Shown piece by piece: positions 16,578 to 25,503 of a DNA stretch of 64,000 bases. The notes under the pieces were generated by a model, which worked only from the letters and a program-made list of their open reading frames with translations, made no database searches and was not told where the DNA came from. Position 1 is the first letter of the stretch. Every line of letters begins with the position of its first letter. The stretch comes from Klebsiella spallanzanii (GTDB lineage Bacteria; Pseudomonadota; Gammaproteobacteria; Enterobacterales; Enterobacteriaceae): assembly GCF_902158555.1 (NCBI RefSeq), contig NZ_CABGGS010000001.1, positions 672,428-736,427 of the forward strand, written 5' to 3'. Both the position numbers and the translations under genes were made by a program.

Positions 16578-17519
16578 CTATTCTCGCGTCTCCTGACGAT
16601 GGAGTAAATCCTGATAAATCGTCGTTAATATCCCTCCCGGACGAAACCCTTTTTTGATCCATTGCGTCACCTGGCCGGTTGCGGCGTGCTGGGTTGCCAG
16701 CAGCATTCCCGAGTCCTGTCGCGGGTTGTGGATCTGGCGGGTCACCAGCAATTTCTTCTCCATCGCTTCATGCGCCATATAATCCGGCAGAAATCCGATC
16801 CCTTCACCGAGGATCTGGCACTGGCATTTGGTATTAAAGTCCGGTACCAGGATCGCCTCCTGACCGTGCAGCAGCCAGCCCACCTTTTTATTAATGGTGC
16901 TGGCGGTATCCTCAACCATGATATTGGGGTAAAGGCGCAGCTGGCTTTCGGAAATCGGCTCCGGCATAAACGCCAACGGATGATCCGGAGCAATAGCAAA
17001 CACCCAGCGGATCGCACCGATCTCGGTGTAATCAATACCGCCGCCGTCGAGCAAAGTATCCGGCGCGCCGATAGCGATATTCGCCTGATTATTAATCATC
17101 GAGTCCCAGACGCCGTTATAGACCTCGGTGGTCACGGTTATCTGGCAGGTAGGAAACTGCTTTTTCAACACCTGCAGCAGCCGTGCCGTGTGGCGCGGCG
17201 TATAGAGCAACTGATTAATACAGATGCGCACCCGCGCTTCAATTCCCTGAGAGATGGTATCGATGCTGCGCTTGATAGCGTGAAAATCATTCAACAGGTC
17301 AGTGGCTTTGCGAAAAAGATAAAAGCCGGATTCGGTCAACTCAATGCTGCGGGTATTGCGGGTAAAAAGCACCACGTCCAGCCCCGCCTCCATCCGTTTG
17401 ATGGTATAGCTGATGGCTGAGGTGGTCAGCCCCAACTCATCCGCGGCTTTACTAAAGCTGCCAAAACGTGCCGCCGTGGTAAACGCCAGCAGGTTCTCTT
17501 CAGTAAAAATGGAATTCAT
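16578..17519 (-). CDS. LysR-family regulator, AllS-like
   Basis: A 313-residue LysR protein. The N-terminal helix-turn-helix contains TTAARFGSFSKAADELGLTTSAISYTIKRME, and the effector domain follows from about residue 90 with INQLLYTPRHTARLL and VYNGVWDSM, a pattern I associate with AllS, the activator of allantoin genes. An AGGAG RBS precedes ATG 17519. It is upstream of, and on the same strand as, nothing in the cluster except the DUF1097 gene 101 bp away, and it is close to the DUF2877/FdrA/DUF1116/carbamate kinase operon. It is the likely regulator of that operon. Confidence 0.87.
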   Translation of the reverse strand: MNSIFTEENLLAFTTAARFGSFSKAADELGLTTSAISYTIKRMEAGLDVVLFTRNTRSIELTESGFYLFRKATDLLNDFHAIKRSIDTISQGIEARVRICINQLLYTPRHTARLLQVLKKQFPTCQITVTTEVYNGVWDSMINNQANIAIGAPDTLLDGGGIDYTEIGAIRWVFAIAPDHPLAFMPEPISESQLRLYPNIMVEDTASTINKKVGWLLHGQEAILVPDFNTKCQCQILGEGIGFLPDYMAHEAMEKKLLVTRQIHNPRQDSGMLLATQHAATGQVTQWIKKGFRPGGILTTIYQDLLHRQETRE

Positions 17520-17620
17520 GTGCTGCTCCTGCTTTATTTACCCATACAGTTGAGGAATGTATTGGCAGTACTGATGCCAGGGCAACCATTTTTGAATATC
17601 TTTTAAAAACTCTCGGCTTA

Positions 17621-18115
17621 TTACACGTTCTCCTTCGACGTCGCCTCGCTGAGTTTTCGCCCGCTATACTCGGAAATAAAGCCCACGCAGTTACCCGCCA
17701 GGAACCCCAACAACGTCACCGTCCAGTTCAGTCCGGTGGCGAAAAATAACGTCATGCCTAAGAAACCGCCGGGAATAAAAGAAGTCAGGGCAAACCGTCC
17801 CTGCCAGACGATAACCGCCGAAAACGGCACTGTGGTAATTACGCTGGCCCAGAAGCCCGAAATTCCCGTGGCTGAAGCAATCGCCCCCGCGGCCAGCGCG
17901 GCGAGATACGCCCAGATGGCCCCGGAATAGTTAACGAAGAGGCTTTTTACCCAGCCTTCTTTACCGCCGCCCGCCGCGTAAAAACTGCAAAAGGCGACAA
18001 AGCCAATGGTTCCGAGTAATTCCCAACCGTGTTGCAGCCCAACGTGTGAGGAAATCAGCTGCCAGACGCCAGCGCAGATGCCAACCGTAATCCCCGTAGC
18101 AGTGAGTCCGTTCAT
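17621..18115 (-). CDS. DUF1097 integral membrane protein
   Basis: A 164-residue inner-membrane protein with about five hydrophobic segments, consistent with the DUF1097 family (WELLGTIGFVAFCSFYAAGG, FIPGGFLGMTLFFATGLNW). Function of the family is not established; members look like small transporters or channels. A GGAG RBS supports ATG 18115. It is divergent from the ankyrin/FdrA operon across a 257-bp gap and next to the AllS-like regulator. A role in moving the cluster's substrate or product is possible but unproven. Confidence 0.8.
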   Translation of the reverse strand: MNGLTATGITVGICAGVWQLISSHVGLQHGWELLGTIGFVAFCSFYAAGGGKEGWVKSLFVNYSGAIWAYLAALAAGAIASATGISGFWASVITTVPFSAVIVWQGRFALTSFIPGGFLGMTLFFATGLNWTVTLLGFLAGNCVGFISEYSGRKLSEATSKENV

Positions 18116-18372
18116 ATCTTTCTCCTCTTAGTAAAATGGCCTGATGAAGTATTTCAGCGAGGAAACTATATCGAAACAAAACCCGATTGAGTTAAGGGAC
18201 AAAGAGGGAAAGAAACAAACGTTGCACCAACGCACAGTCTGCATCGATTATTAAATAATATTCAACAATCAACCTGATTATGGCGAATAAAATTTAAGCG
18301 GGTTCTTTTCTCATAATTTCGTTGCTATTCTCAAACCATCAATAAACAGCCACAAAAATCAGGGGAATGATA

Positions 18373-18978
18373 ATGAGTACACCAAATCTGCTGAATGAAT
18401 ATCTACTGGCTGCTGAACTGGGTAATTTACATCAATTAAAAACCTGTCTAACACAAGGTGTCGATATTAATGCCAGCAATCGCCAGGGACAAACGGCCAT
18501 TACGCTGGCAAGTCTTAATCAACATTATGACTGCGTCTCTGTGTTAATTTCCGCTGGAGTCGATATTAATCAGCAGGACAGGACCTGCCTCAATCCTTTT
18601 TTACTCAGTTGCCTGAATAACGATATTAAATTGCTGCAATTAATACTCCCCGCAAAGCCGGATCTGAACTGTTTAACCCGGTTTGGCGGCGTGGGCCTGA
18701 CGCCTGCCTGCGAAAAAGGCCATATTGAGATCGTTAAAATACTGCTGGCCGAGACCGATATTAACGTCAACCACACCAACTTCGTTGGCTGGACGCCGCT
18801 GCTGGAAGCGATCGTTCTCAATGACGGCGGTCCGACGCAGCAGGCCATCGTTAAGCTGCTGCTGGAGCACGACGCCAGCCCGCATATGACCGATAAATAT
18901 GGTAAAACACCGCTGGAACTGGCTCGGGAGAAAGGGTTTGAAGAGATTGCCCAGTTGCTAATTTCTGCGGGAGCATAA
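18373..18978 (+). CDS. Ankyrin-repeat protein
   Basis: A 201-residue protein made almost wholly of ankyrin repeats, about five to six units, for example NASNRQGQTAITLASLNQHYD, GLTPACEKGHIEIVKILL and DKYGKTPLELAREKGFEE. There is no signal peptide or membrane segment, so it is probably cytoplasmic and protein-binding. ATG 18373 is preferred over 18367 because AGGGGA (18361-18366) touches the earlier ATG but is six bases from the later. The DUF2877 gene begins 38 bp downstream on the same strand, so it is likely the first gene of that operon. Confidence 0.85.
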   Translation: MSTPNLLNEYLLAAELGNLHQLKTCLTQGVDINASNRQGQTAITLASLNQHYDCVSVLISAGVDINQQDRTCLNPFLLSCLNNDIKLLQLILPAKPDLNCLTRFGGVGLTPACEKGHIEIVKILLAETDINVNHTNFVGWTPLLEAIVLNDGGPTQQAIVKLLLEHDASPHMTDKYGKTPLELAREKGFEEIAQLLISAGA

Positions 18979-19016
18979 ACAGGAGCAGCGCTATCGACAC
19001 CATCACACCACGATGT

Positions 19017-19892
19017 GTGCAAGCGCTAACTGCGGATGAGGGTTTTCTCTGTGCGCGCGGTAGCGGACGGATTGAACAGGTCTTTTCCCGGGCGGTCAAT
19101 ATCTGGCTCCCGACAGAGCAGCAACTCCTGACGCTGCTTGGCGAAGGCTACGATAACGCTCCCAATAGCTGTAGGTTAGCGCTCACACACTTAAACACCC
19201 TGTTCCGGCCAGGTGAAACGGTCGAATTTGGTGATTCGGGCATCGGCGTTGGCAAGAATATCTGGATAAATACCGGTACCTGCTTTCGCTGGCAGACGCC
19301 GAAAATGACGCTGAATACCGCGCGATTTGGAGCTATTCCCTGGTCACGCTGGCAAGAGTTTATTCACCTGCAACTCCATGAGGATGAAACGTTATTTCTC
19401 TATCGTGGCGACAATCCTTTTTATCGGGAGCTCGCCAGGGAATTGCAACTACGACGAAAAAGATTACTTAACGCCATTACGCAAAAACAAAACATCACTC
19501 AGGCGGTTAGCCAGATGATTGGGTTGGGAATTGGCCTGACGCCGTCAGCGGATGATTACCTGGTAGGGCTAAGCATTATTTTATTTATTACCGGCCACCC
19601 GGCAGAAAAATACCGGGAAGCATTTTTAACTGCACTACAAAGTGCCAAAAATAATACTACGCAGCTGAGTGCAATAACGTTAGAAGCTGCTTTACATCAG
19701 CGTTATCGCGAAAGTATTGCCACCTTGATTAACCAGATAATTAATCAGGTGGACCATTTTTCTATTCAGACCATTGCCGAGATTAAAAATATTGGCTCAA
19801 GTTCCGGCTGCGACATGCTGTATGGCATAGCGGACGCCTGCGCGCTGAGCCAAACCTACGGAGGGAATTATGTCAGTCAAAATAGTTATTAA
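19017..19892 (+). CDS. DUF2877 protein, AllH/YlbF-like subunit of a carbamoyltransferase
   Basis: A 291-residue protein with the DUF2877 hallmark GLGIGLTPSADDYLVG in its C-terminal half and SSSGCDMLYGIADA near the end. E. coli AllH (YlbF) of this family acts with FdrA (AllF) and YlbE (AllG) as oxamate carbamoyltransferase. The start is uncertain: GTG 19017 has no close RBS, whereas AGGAG at 18981-18985 is seven bases from an in-frame ATC at 18993. The 3' end overlaps fdrA by 23 bp. All three putative subunits are present in order. Confidence 0.78.
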   Translation: MQALTADEGFLCARGSGRIEQVFSRAVNIWLPTEQQLLTLLGEGYDNAPNSCRLALTHLNTLFRPGETVEFGDSGIGVGKNIWINTGTCFRWQTPKMTLNTARFGAIPWSRWQEFIHLQLHEDETLFLYRGDNPFYRELARELQLRRKRLLNAITQKQNITQAVSQMIGLGIGLTPSADDYLVGLSIILFITGHPAEKYREAFLTALQSAKNNTTQLSAITLEAALHQRYRESIATLINQIINQVDHFSIQTIAEIKNIGSSSGCDMLYGIADACALSQTYGGNYVSQNSY

Positions 19893-21417
19893 AAAGAACA
19901 CGTATTTTGATTCTGTGTCGCTGATGTCGATATCGACACGCGCTAACCAACTCGACGGCGTCGAGCAGGCGTTTGTGGCGATGGCGACCGAGATGAACAA
20001 GGGCGTACTGAAGAATCTCGGGCTGCTGACGACAGAGCTTGATGAGGCGAAAAACGGCGATCTGATGATTGTTATCAACGGCAAAGACGGTGCTGATAAC
20101 GAGCAGACGCTGGCGGCTATTGAAGAATTGTTCACTAAAAAGGCCGACAGTGGCTCGCACGAAGCGCGCTACGCCACCCTTGCCAGCGCCAAAAAGCATA
20201 TACCCGAGAGCAACCTGGCGGTGATTTCGGTCAATGGTCTGTTCGCCGCCCGCGAAGCGCGTCAGGCGCTGCAAAATGACCTCAACGTGATGCTGTTCTC
20301 CGACAACGTGTCGATTGAAGATGAGCTGGCGCTTAAGCAGCTGGCGCATGAAAAAGGGTTACTGATGATGGGCCCGGACTGTGGCACCGCCATCATTAAC
20401 GGCGCGGCGCTGTGCTTTGGCAACGCGGTGCGGCGCGGTAATATCGGCATTATTGGCGCATCCGGCACCGGCAGCCAGGAACTGAGCGTGCGCATTCACG
20501 ACTTCGGCGGCGGCATCTCACAGCTGATCGGCACCGGCGGACGCGACCTGAGCGATAAAATTGGCGGGCTGATGATGCTCGACGCCATCGCCATGCTGGA
20601 AAACGATCCGCAAACTGAAATCATCGCGCTGGTCTCTAAACCGCCTGCCCCTGCGGTGGCACGTAAAGTACTGGAACGCGCACGAAGCTGCCGTAAACCG
20701 GTGGTCGCCTGCTTCCTCGGTCGCGCTGAGCCTCCGGCGGATGAACAAGGGCTACAGTTTGCGCTCGGGACCAAAGAAGCGGCGCTGAAAGCGGTTCTTC
20801 TGAGCGGCGTGAAAAAAGAATCTTTAGACCTGCACCCGCTGAACGAGAAGCTGATTGCCAAGGTTCGTTCGCAGCTCACGCCACAGCAAAAATATATTCG
20901 CGGCCTGTTCTGCGGCGGCACCCTGTGCGATGAAACGATGTTTGCGGTGATGGAAAAACACGCTGACGTTTACAGCAACATTCAGCCCGACCCAGCCTTC
21001 CGTCTGGCTGACATTAACCGCAGCGTCAAACACACCTTCCTCGATTTCGGTGATGACGACTTCACCAACGGCAAGCCGCATCCGATGATCGACCCGACCA
21101 ACCGCATCAGCCGTCTGCTCCAGGAAGCGCGCGATCCTGAAGTCGGCGTCATCGTGATGGACTTCGTGCTCGGTTTTGGCTCGCACGAGGATCCGGTTGG
21201 CGTGGTGCTAGATGCAATCAAAGAGGCGAAAGCGATCGCCGCCGCCGAAGGGCGAGAGCTTGCGATCCTCGGCTACGTGCTGGGGACCGATCTTGATACG
21301 CCATCGCTGGAAAAACAGCGCCAGATGTTAAGCGACGCGGGCGTCATTCTGGCCAGCAGCAGCACCAATACCGGATTGCTGGCGCGTGAATTTATCTGCA
21401 AAGGGGAGAACGCCTGA
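19870..21417 (+). CDS. fdrA: FdrA family protein, putative carbamoyltransferase subunit
   Basis: A 515-residue protein of the FdrA/acyl-CoA synthetase-like family. It has a succinyl-CoA-ligase-type nucleotide/CoA-binding stretch, GIIGASGTGSQEL followed by GGGISQLIGTGGRDLSDKIGG at about 196-236, and the C-terminal FDFVLGFGSHEDP-like region. E. coli FdrA (AllF) is one subunit of oxamate carbamoyltransferase. GAGGGAA precedes ATG 19870. It overlaps both neighbours, so the three genes are almost certainly one translational unit. Confidence 0.88.
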   Translation: MSVKIVIKKNTYFDSVSLMSISTRANQLDGVEQAFVAMATEMNKGVLKNLGLLTTELDEAKNGDLMIVINGKDGADNEQTLAAIEELFTKKADSGSHEARYATLASAKKHIPESNLAVISVNGLFAAREARQALQNDLNVMLFSDNVSIEDELALKQLAHEKGLLMMGPDCGTAIINGAALCFGNAVRRGNIGIIGASGTGSQELSVRIHDFGGGISQLIGTGGRDLSDKIGGLMMLDAIAMLENDPQTEIIALVSKPPAPAVARKVLERARSCRKPVVACFLGRAEPPADEQGLQFALGTKEAALKAVLLSGVKKESLDLHPLNEKLIAKVRSQLTPQQKYIRGLFCGGTLCDETMFAVMEKHADVYSNIQPDPAFRLADINRSVKHTFLDFGDDDFTNGKPHPMIDPTNRISRLLQEARDPEVGVIVMDFVLGFGSHEDPVGVVLDAIKEAKAIAAAEGRELAILGYVLGTDLDTPSLEKQRQMLSDAGVILASSSTNTGLLAREFICKGENA

Positions 21418-22832
21418 TGAGCCAGTTATTTAACCAACCGTTGAACGTGATTAACGTCGGTATCGCCATGTTTAGCGACGATCTGAAAAAGCAGCATGTC
21501 AATGTCACCCAGCTCGACTGGACGCCTCCGGGCCAGGGCAATATGCAGATTGTTAACGCACTGGATAGCATCGCCGACTCGCCGCTGGCGGAGAAAATCG
21601 CCGCCGCCAACCAGCAGGCTCTGGAGCGTATTATTCAGTCCCACCCGGTGCTGATTGGCTTTGATCAGGCGATTAACGTCGTTCCTGGCATGACGCCGAA
21701 AACGATTCTCCACGCCGGTCCGCCGGTGAAGTGGGAAAACATGTGCGGCGCAATGAAAGGCGCGGTCACCGGGGCGCTGGTGTTTGAAGGGCTGGCGAAG
21801 GATATCGACGAAGCGGCGGTGCTGGCGGCTTCCGGCGACATCACCTTCTCGCCGTGCCACGAACATGACTGCGTGGGGTCGATGGCGGGTGTGACCTCCG
21901 CTTCGATGTTTATGCATATCGTCGAGAACAAAACCTACGGCAACATCGCTTATACCAACATGAGTGAGCAGATGGCGAAGATCCTGCGCATGGGGGCCAA
22001 CGACCAGAGCGTGATCGACCGTCTGAACTGGATGCGTGATGTACAGGGCCCGATGCTGCGCGATGCGATGAAAATCATCGGCGAAATCGACCTGCGCTTA
22101 ATGCTGGCGCAGGCACTGCATATGGGCGACGAGTGTCATAACCGCAACAACGCGGGTACCACGCTGCTGATTCAGGCGCTGACGCCAGGGATTATTCAGG
22201 CCGGTTATTCCGTTGAGCAGCAGCGTGAAGTGTTCGAGTTTGTCGCCAGCAGCGACTACTTCTCCGGCCCGACGTGGATGGCGATGTGTAAAGCGGCGAT
22301 GGACGCAGCGCACGGCATCGAATACAGCACCGTGGTTACCACCATGGCGCGCAACGGCGTCGAGTTCGGCCTGCGGGTCAGCGGCCTGCCGGGGCAATGG
22401 TTTACCGGCCCGGCGCAGCAGGTGATTGGCCCAATGTTTGCCGGATATAAGCCGGAAGACTCGGGCCTTGATATTGGCGATAGCGCGATTACCGAAACCT
22501 ACGGCATCGGCGGTTTTGCGATGGCGACAGCCCCGGCAATTGTGGCGCTGGTAGGCGGTACGGTGGAAGAGGCTATCGATTTCTCCCGCCAGATGCGCGA
22601 AATCACGCTGGGCGAGAACCCGAACGTCACCATCCCACTGCTCGGTTTTATGGGCGTGCCGACGGCTATTGACATCACCCGCGTCGGCAGCAGCGGCATT
22701 CTGCCGGTGATCAACACCGCTATTGCGCATAAAGATGCGGGCATCGGCATGATTGGCGCCGGGATCGTGCACCCGCCGTTCGCCTGCTTCGAGAAGGCGA
22801 TTTTAAGCTGGTGCGAACGCTACTGCGCCTGA
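21417..22832 (+). CDS. DUF1116 protein, AllG/YlbE-like subunit
   Basis: A 471-residue protein of the DUF1116 (YlbE/AllG) family, with typical segments such as WTPPGQGN, ITFSPCHEHDCVGSMAGVTS and ECHNRNNAGTTLL. Its ATG shares one base with the fdrA stop. In E. coli the homologous trio converts carbamoyl-oxamate and phosphate to oxamate and carbamoyl phosphate. Here the carbamoylated substrate is unknown because no allantoin catabolic genes accompany it. Length matches the family. Confidence 0.87.
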   Translation: MSQLFNQPLNVINVGIAMFSDDLKKQHVNVTQLDWTPPGQGNMQIVNALDSIADSPLAEKIAAANQQALERIIQSHPVLIGFDQAINVVPGMTPKTILHAGPPVKWENMCGAMKGAVTGALVFEGLAKDIDEAAVLAASGDITFSPCHEHDCVGSMAGVTSASMFMHIVENKTYGNIAYTNMSEQMAKILRMGANDQSVIDRLNWMRDVQGPMLRDAMKIIGEIDLRLMLAQALHMGDECHNRNNAGTTLLIQALTPGIIQAGYSVEQQREVFEFVASSDYFSGPTWMAMCKAAMDAAHGIEYSTVVTTMARNGVEFGLRVSGLPGQWFTGPAQQVIGPMFAGYKPEDSGLDIGDSAITETYGIGGFAMATAPAIVALVGGTVEEAIDFSRQMREITLGENPNVTIPLLGFMGVPTAIDITRVGSSGILPVINTAIAHKDAGIGMIGAGIVHPPFACFEKAILSWCERYCA

Positions 22833-22837
22833 CCGTT

Positions 22838-22952
22838 CCCTCTCCCCTATGGGGAGAGGGCCAGGGTGAGGGGACAACGGGCACGGAGGCCCAGGTTGCA
22901 GTTCAGCGCACCAACCCTCACCCCAACCCTCTCCCTTTAAAAGGGAGAGGGA
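22838..22952. repeat. Paired inverted repeats between DUF1116 and carbamate kinase genes
   Basis: Two hairpins lie here: CCCTCTCCCC / GGGGAGAGGG at 22838-22860, and CCCTCTCCCTTT / AAAGGGAGAGGG at about 22926-22950. CAGGGTGAGGGG (left) and CCCTCACCCC (right) make the whole block an inverted pair. The same CCCTCACCCCAGCCCTCTCCC motif is inside the repeat units at 15229 and 15399. No ORF is present. It may weaken read-through from the upstream genes. Confidence 0.75.
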
Positions 22953-23027
22953 GCAGCCCGTGCCAACATTTTTGCTGGGCGGATAACAACAATAATCACA
23001 TCACTTTCTGCACTGGATACCTACACC

Positions 23028-23978
23028 ATGAAAGAACTTGTGGTCGTTGCCATTGGTGGCAACAGCATAATCAAAGACAACGCCAGCCAGTCGATTGAAC
23101 ATCAGGCGCAGGCGGTGAAAGCGGTCGCCAATACGGTGCTGGAGATGCTGGCGTCCGATTACAACGTGGTGCTCACCCATGGCAACGGACCGCAGGTGGG
23201 GCTGGATTTACGCCGCGCCGAAATCGCCCATGAGCGCGAGGGTCTGCCGCTCACTCCGCTGGCCAACTGCGTCGCCGATACTCAGGGCGGGATCGGCTAT
23301 CTTATTCAACAAGCGCTGAACAACCGTCTCGCCGAACGCGGCGAACAAAAAGCGGTGACGGTGGTGACGCAGGTGGAGGTGGATAAAAACGATCCTGGTT
23401 TTGCCCATCCGGCCAAACCCATCGGCGCGTTCTTTAATGAAAACCAGCGTGATGAGCTTCTGCATGCCCATCCAGACTGGCGATTTGTCGAAGACTCAGG
23501 ACGCGGTTACCGTCGGGTCGTGGCTTCTCCTGAGCCGCAACGCATCGTCGAGGCCGCTGCTATTAAAACCCTGACTCAGCAAGGTTTTATCGTGATTGGC
23601 GCAGGCGGCGGAGGTATTCCGGTGGTGCGCGGTGAGCAGGGGGATTATCAGAGCGTCGATGCGGTGATCGACAAAGATCTCTCCACCGCCCTGCTGGCCC
23701 GCGAGATCCGCGCCGATATTCTGGTTATCACCACCGGCGTTGAAAAAGTCTGTATCCATTTTGGTCAACCCAATCAGCAGGCGCTGGGCACAACCACCGT
23801 CAGCGAAATGACCCGCTATATGCAGGAAGGCCATTTCCCGGCGGGCAGTATGCTGCCAAAAATCGTCGCCAGCCTCGCGTTCCTGCAACACGGCGGCAAA
23901 CGGGTCATCATTACTACACCGGAACGCCTGGCCGCCGCGCTGCGCGGGGAAACCGGAACCCATATCGTGCATGACTAA
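23028..23978 (+). CDS. Carbamate kinase
   Basis: A 316-residue amino-acid-kinase-fold enzyme: AIGGNSI at 8-14, THGNGPQVG at about 49-57, VIGAGGGGIPVV in the middle and GSMLPKI near the C-terminus, all typical of ArcC/AllK. It makes ATP from carbamoyl phosphate and ADP, releasing carbamate. This is the expected last step after phosphorolysis by the FdrA/DUF1116/DUF2877 complex, and AllK plays this role in E. coli. It follows the DUF1116 gene after a 195-bp repeat-filled gap. Confidence 0.93.
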   Translation: MKELVVVAIGGNSIIKDNASQSIEHQAQAVKAVANTVLEMLASDYNVVLTHGNGPQVGLDLRRAEIAHEREGLPLTPLANCVADTQGGIGYLIQQALNNRLAERGEQKAVTVVTQVEVDKNDPGFAHPAKPIGAFFNENQRDELLHAHPDWRFVEDSGRGYRRVVASPEPQRIVEAAAIKTLTQQGFIVIGAGGGGIPVVRGEQGDYQSVDAVIDKDLSTALLAREIRADILVITTGVEKVCIHFGQPNQQALGTTTVSEMTRYMQEGHFPAGSMLPKIVASLAFLQHGGKRVIITTPERLAAALRGETGTHIVHD

Positions 23979-24006
23979 GATAGGCTCTAAAACAAAAGGA
24001 AGAGAG

Positions 24007-25392
24007 ATGAATAGAGACAATAGCCGCCGGGAGTTTCTCAGCCAGAGCGGTAAAATGGTCACCGCTGCCGCTCTGTTCGGTGGGGCGGTTCCGGCCGCCT
24101 ATGCCGCGAACAGCCAGACTCCGGCGAGCACCTGCGAAAATAAAAGCATCAATCGCATCGTCAACAACCACTACTATCTCGACAACGTCCTGCTGGAAAG
24201 CGGCTTTGAGTATGAGAACGGGGTTGCGGTGCACACCCGTACCGAACGGCAAACTCTGGAGATTCGCGACGGCAAAATAGCGGCGCTGCTAAGCAATAAA
24301 AGCCACCCCGATGCCGCCCTTCCACACTATGACGCGGGTGGCAAGCTGATGCTGCCGGCGATGCGCGATATGCATATTCACCTGGATAAAACCTTTTACG
24401 GTGGCCCGTGGCGATCGCTGAACCGCCCGGCGGGCACCACGATTCAGGATATGATCAAGCTGGAGCAGAAGCTACTGCCCGAGCTACAGCCTTACACGCA
24501 AGCCCATGCCGAAAAACTGATCGACCTGATCCAGTCTAAAGGCTCCACCATCGCCCGCAGCCACTGCAATATTGAACCGGTATCCGGGCTGAAAAATCTC
24601 GAAAATCTTCAGGCGGTGCTGGCGCGACGTCAGGCGGGTTTTACGTGCGAGATCGTCGCCTTTCCACAGCACGGGCTGCTGCTGTCGAAATCTGAACCAC
24701 TGGTGCGTGAAGCGATGCAGGCCGGCGCGCACTATGTTGGTGGGCTGGATCCGACCAGCGTCGACGGCGCGATGGAGAAATCGCTCGATACCATGTTCCA
24801 GATTGCGCTCGATTACGATAAAGGCGTCGATATTCACCTGCACGAGACCAGCCCGGCGGGCATAGAGGCGGTGAATTATATGGTGGAAACCGTCGAGAAA
24901 ACGCCGGAACTAAAGGGCAAGCTAACCATCAGCCACGCCTTCGCGCTGGCGATGATGAATGAGCAGCAGGTAGATGAAATCGCCTCGCGTATGGCGGCGC
25001 AGCAAATCACCATTGCCTCCACCGTGCCCATCGGCACGCTGCATATGCCGCTCAAACAGCTGCGTGATAAAGGCGTCTTTGTGATGACCGGTACCGATAG
25101 CGTTATCGATCACTGGTCGCCCTATGGCCTCGGCGACATGCTGGAAAAAGCTAACCTTTACGCCCAGCTCTATATTCGCCCCAATGAGCAGACGCTGTCG
25201 CGTTCGCTGGCCATCGCCACCGGCAACGTGCTGCCGCTCAACGATAAGGGCGAGCGCGTCTGGCCTAAGGCGCAAGATGAAGCCAGCTTCGTGCTGGTTG
25301 ACGCTTCCTGTTCCGCCGAGGCGGTGGCGCGAATTTCGCCGCGTACCGCGACCTTCCATAAAGGCAATATGGTGTGGGGTAACGTGGGGTAA
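24007..25392 (+). CDS. Tat-exported amidohydrolase, cytosine deaminase-like
   Basis: A 461-residue metal-dependent hydrolase. The N-terminus has a twin-arginine signal (SRREFLSQ, Arg 7-8, then a hydrophobic stretch ending AYA near residue 33). Metal ligands: HIHLDK, HLHET and the late Asp in GTDSVIDHW, as in the CodA-like amidohydrolase group. ATG 24007 has an AAAGGAAGAGAG RBS; the longer frame from 23971 overlaps carbamate kinase without support. Being periplasmic separates it from the cytosolic enzymes upstream. It may open or deaminate a cyclic amide before uptake; the substrate is unknown. Confidence 0.85.
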   Translation: MNRDNSRREFLSQSGKMVTAAALFGGAVPAAYAANSQTPASTCENKSINRIVNNHYYLDNVLLESGFEYENGVAVHTRTERQTLEIRDGKIAALLSNKSHPDAALPHYDAGGKLMLPAMRDMHIHLDKTFYGGPWRSLNRPAGTTIQDMIKLEQKLLPELQPYTQAHAEKLIDLIQSKGSTIARSHCNIEPVSGLKNLENLQAVLARRQAGFTCEIVAFPQHGLLLSKSEPLVREAMQAGAHYVGGLDPTSVDGAMEKSLDTMFQIALDYDKGVDIHLHETSPAGIEAVNYMVETVEKTPELKGKLTISHAFALAMMNEQQVDEIASRMAAQQITIASTVPIGTLHMPLKQLRDKGVFVMTGTDSVIDHWSPYGLGDMLEKANLYAQLYIRPNEQTLSRSLAIATGNVLPLNDKGERVWPKAQDEASFVLVDASCSAEAVARISPRTATFHKGNMVWGNVG

Positions 25393-25402
25393 AAAGTAGA
25401 AT

Positions 25403-25487
25403 CGCCCGGTGGCGGCTAACGCCTTACCGGGCCTACGGATGGCTTCAGGTTTGCCAGGCCGGGCAAGGCGTCAGCCGCCGCCCGGCA
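25403..25487. repeat. REP/BIME-type inverted repeat
   Basis: CGCCCGGTGGCGGCTAACGC with GCCTTACCGGGC on the left is mirrored by GCCGGGCAAGGCGTCAGCCG and CCGCCCGGC on the right. This is the classic enterobacterial REP pair, between the convergent amidohydrolase gene and lysU. It probably stabilises the 3' ends of both transcripts. Confidence 0.85.
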
Positions 25488-25503
25488 AATGAACGAACCG
25501 CGG

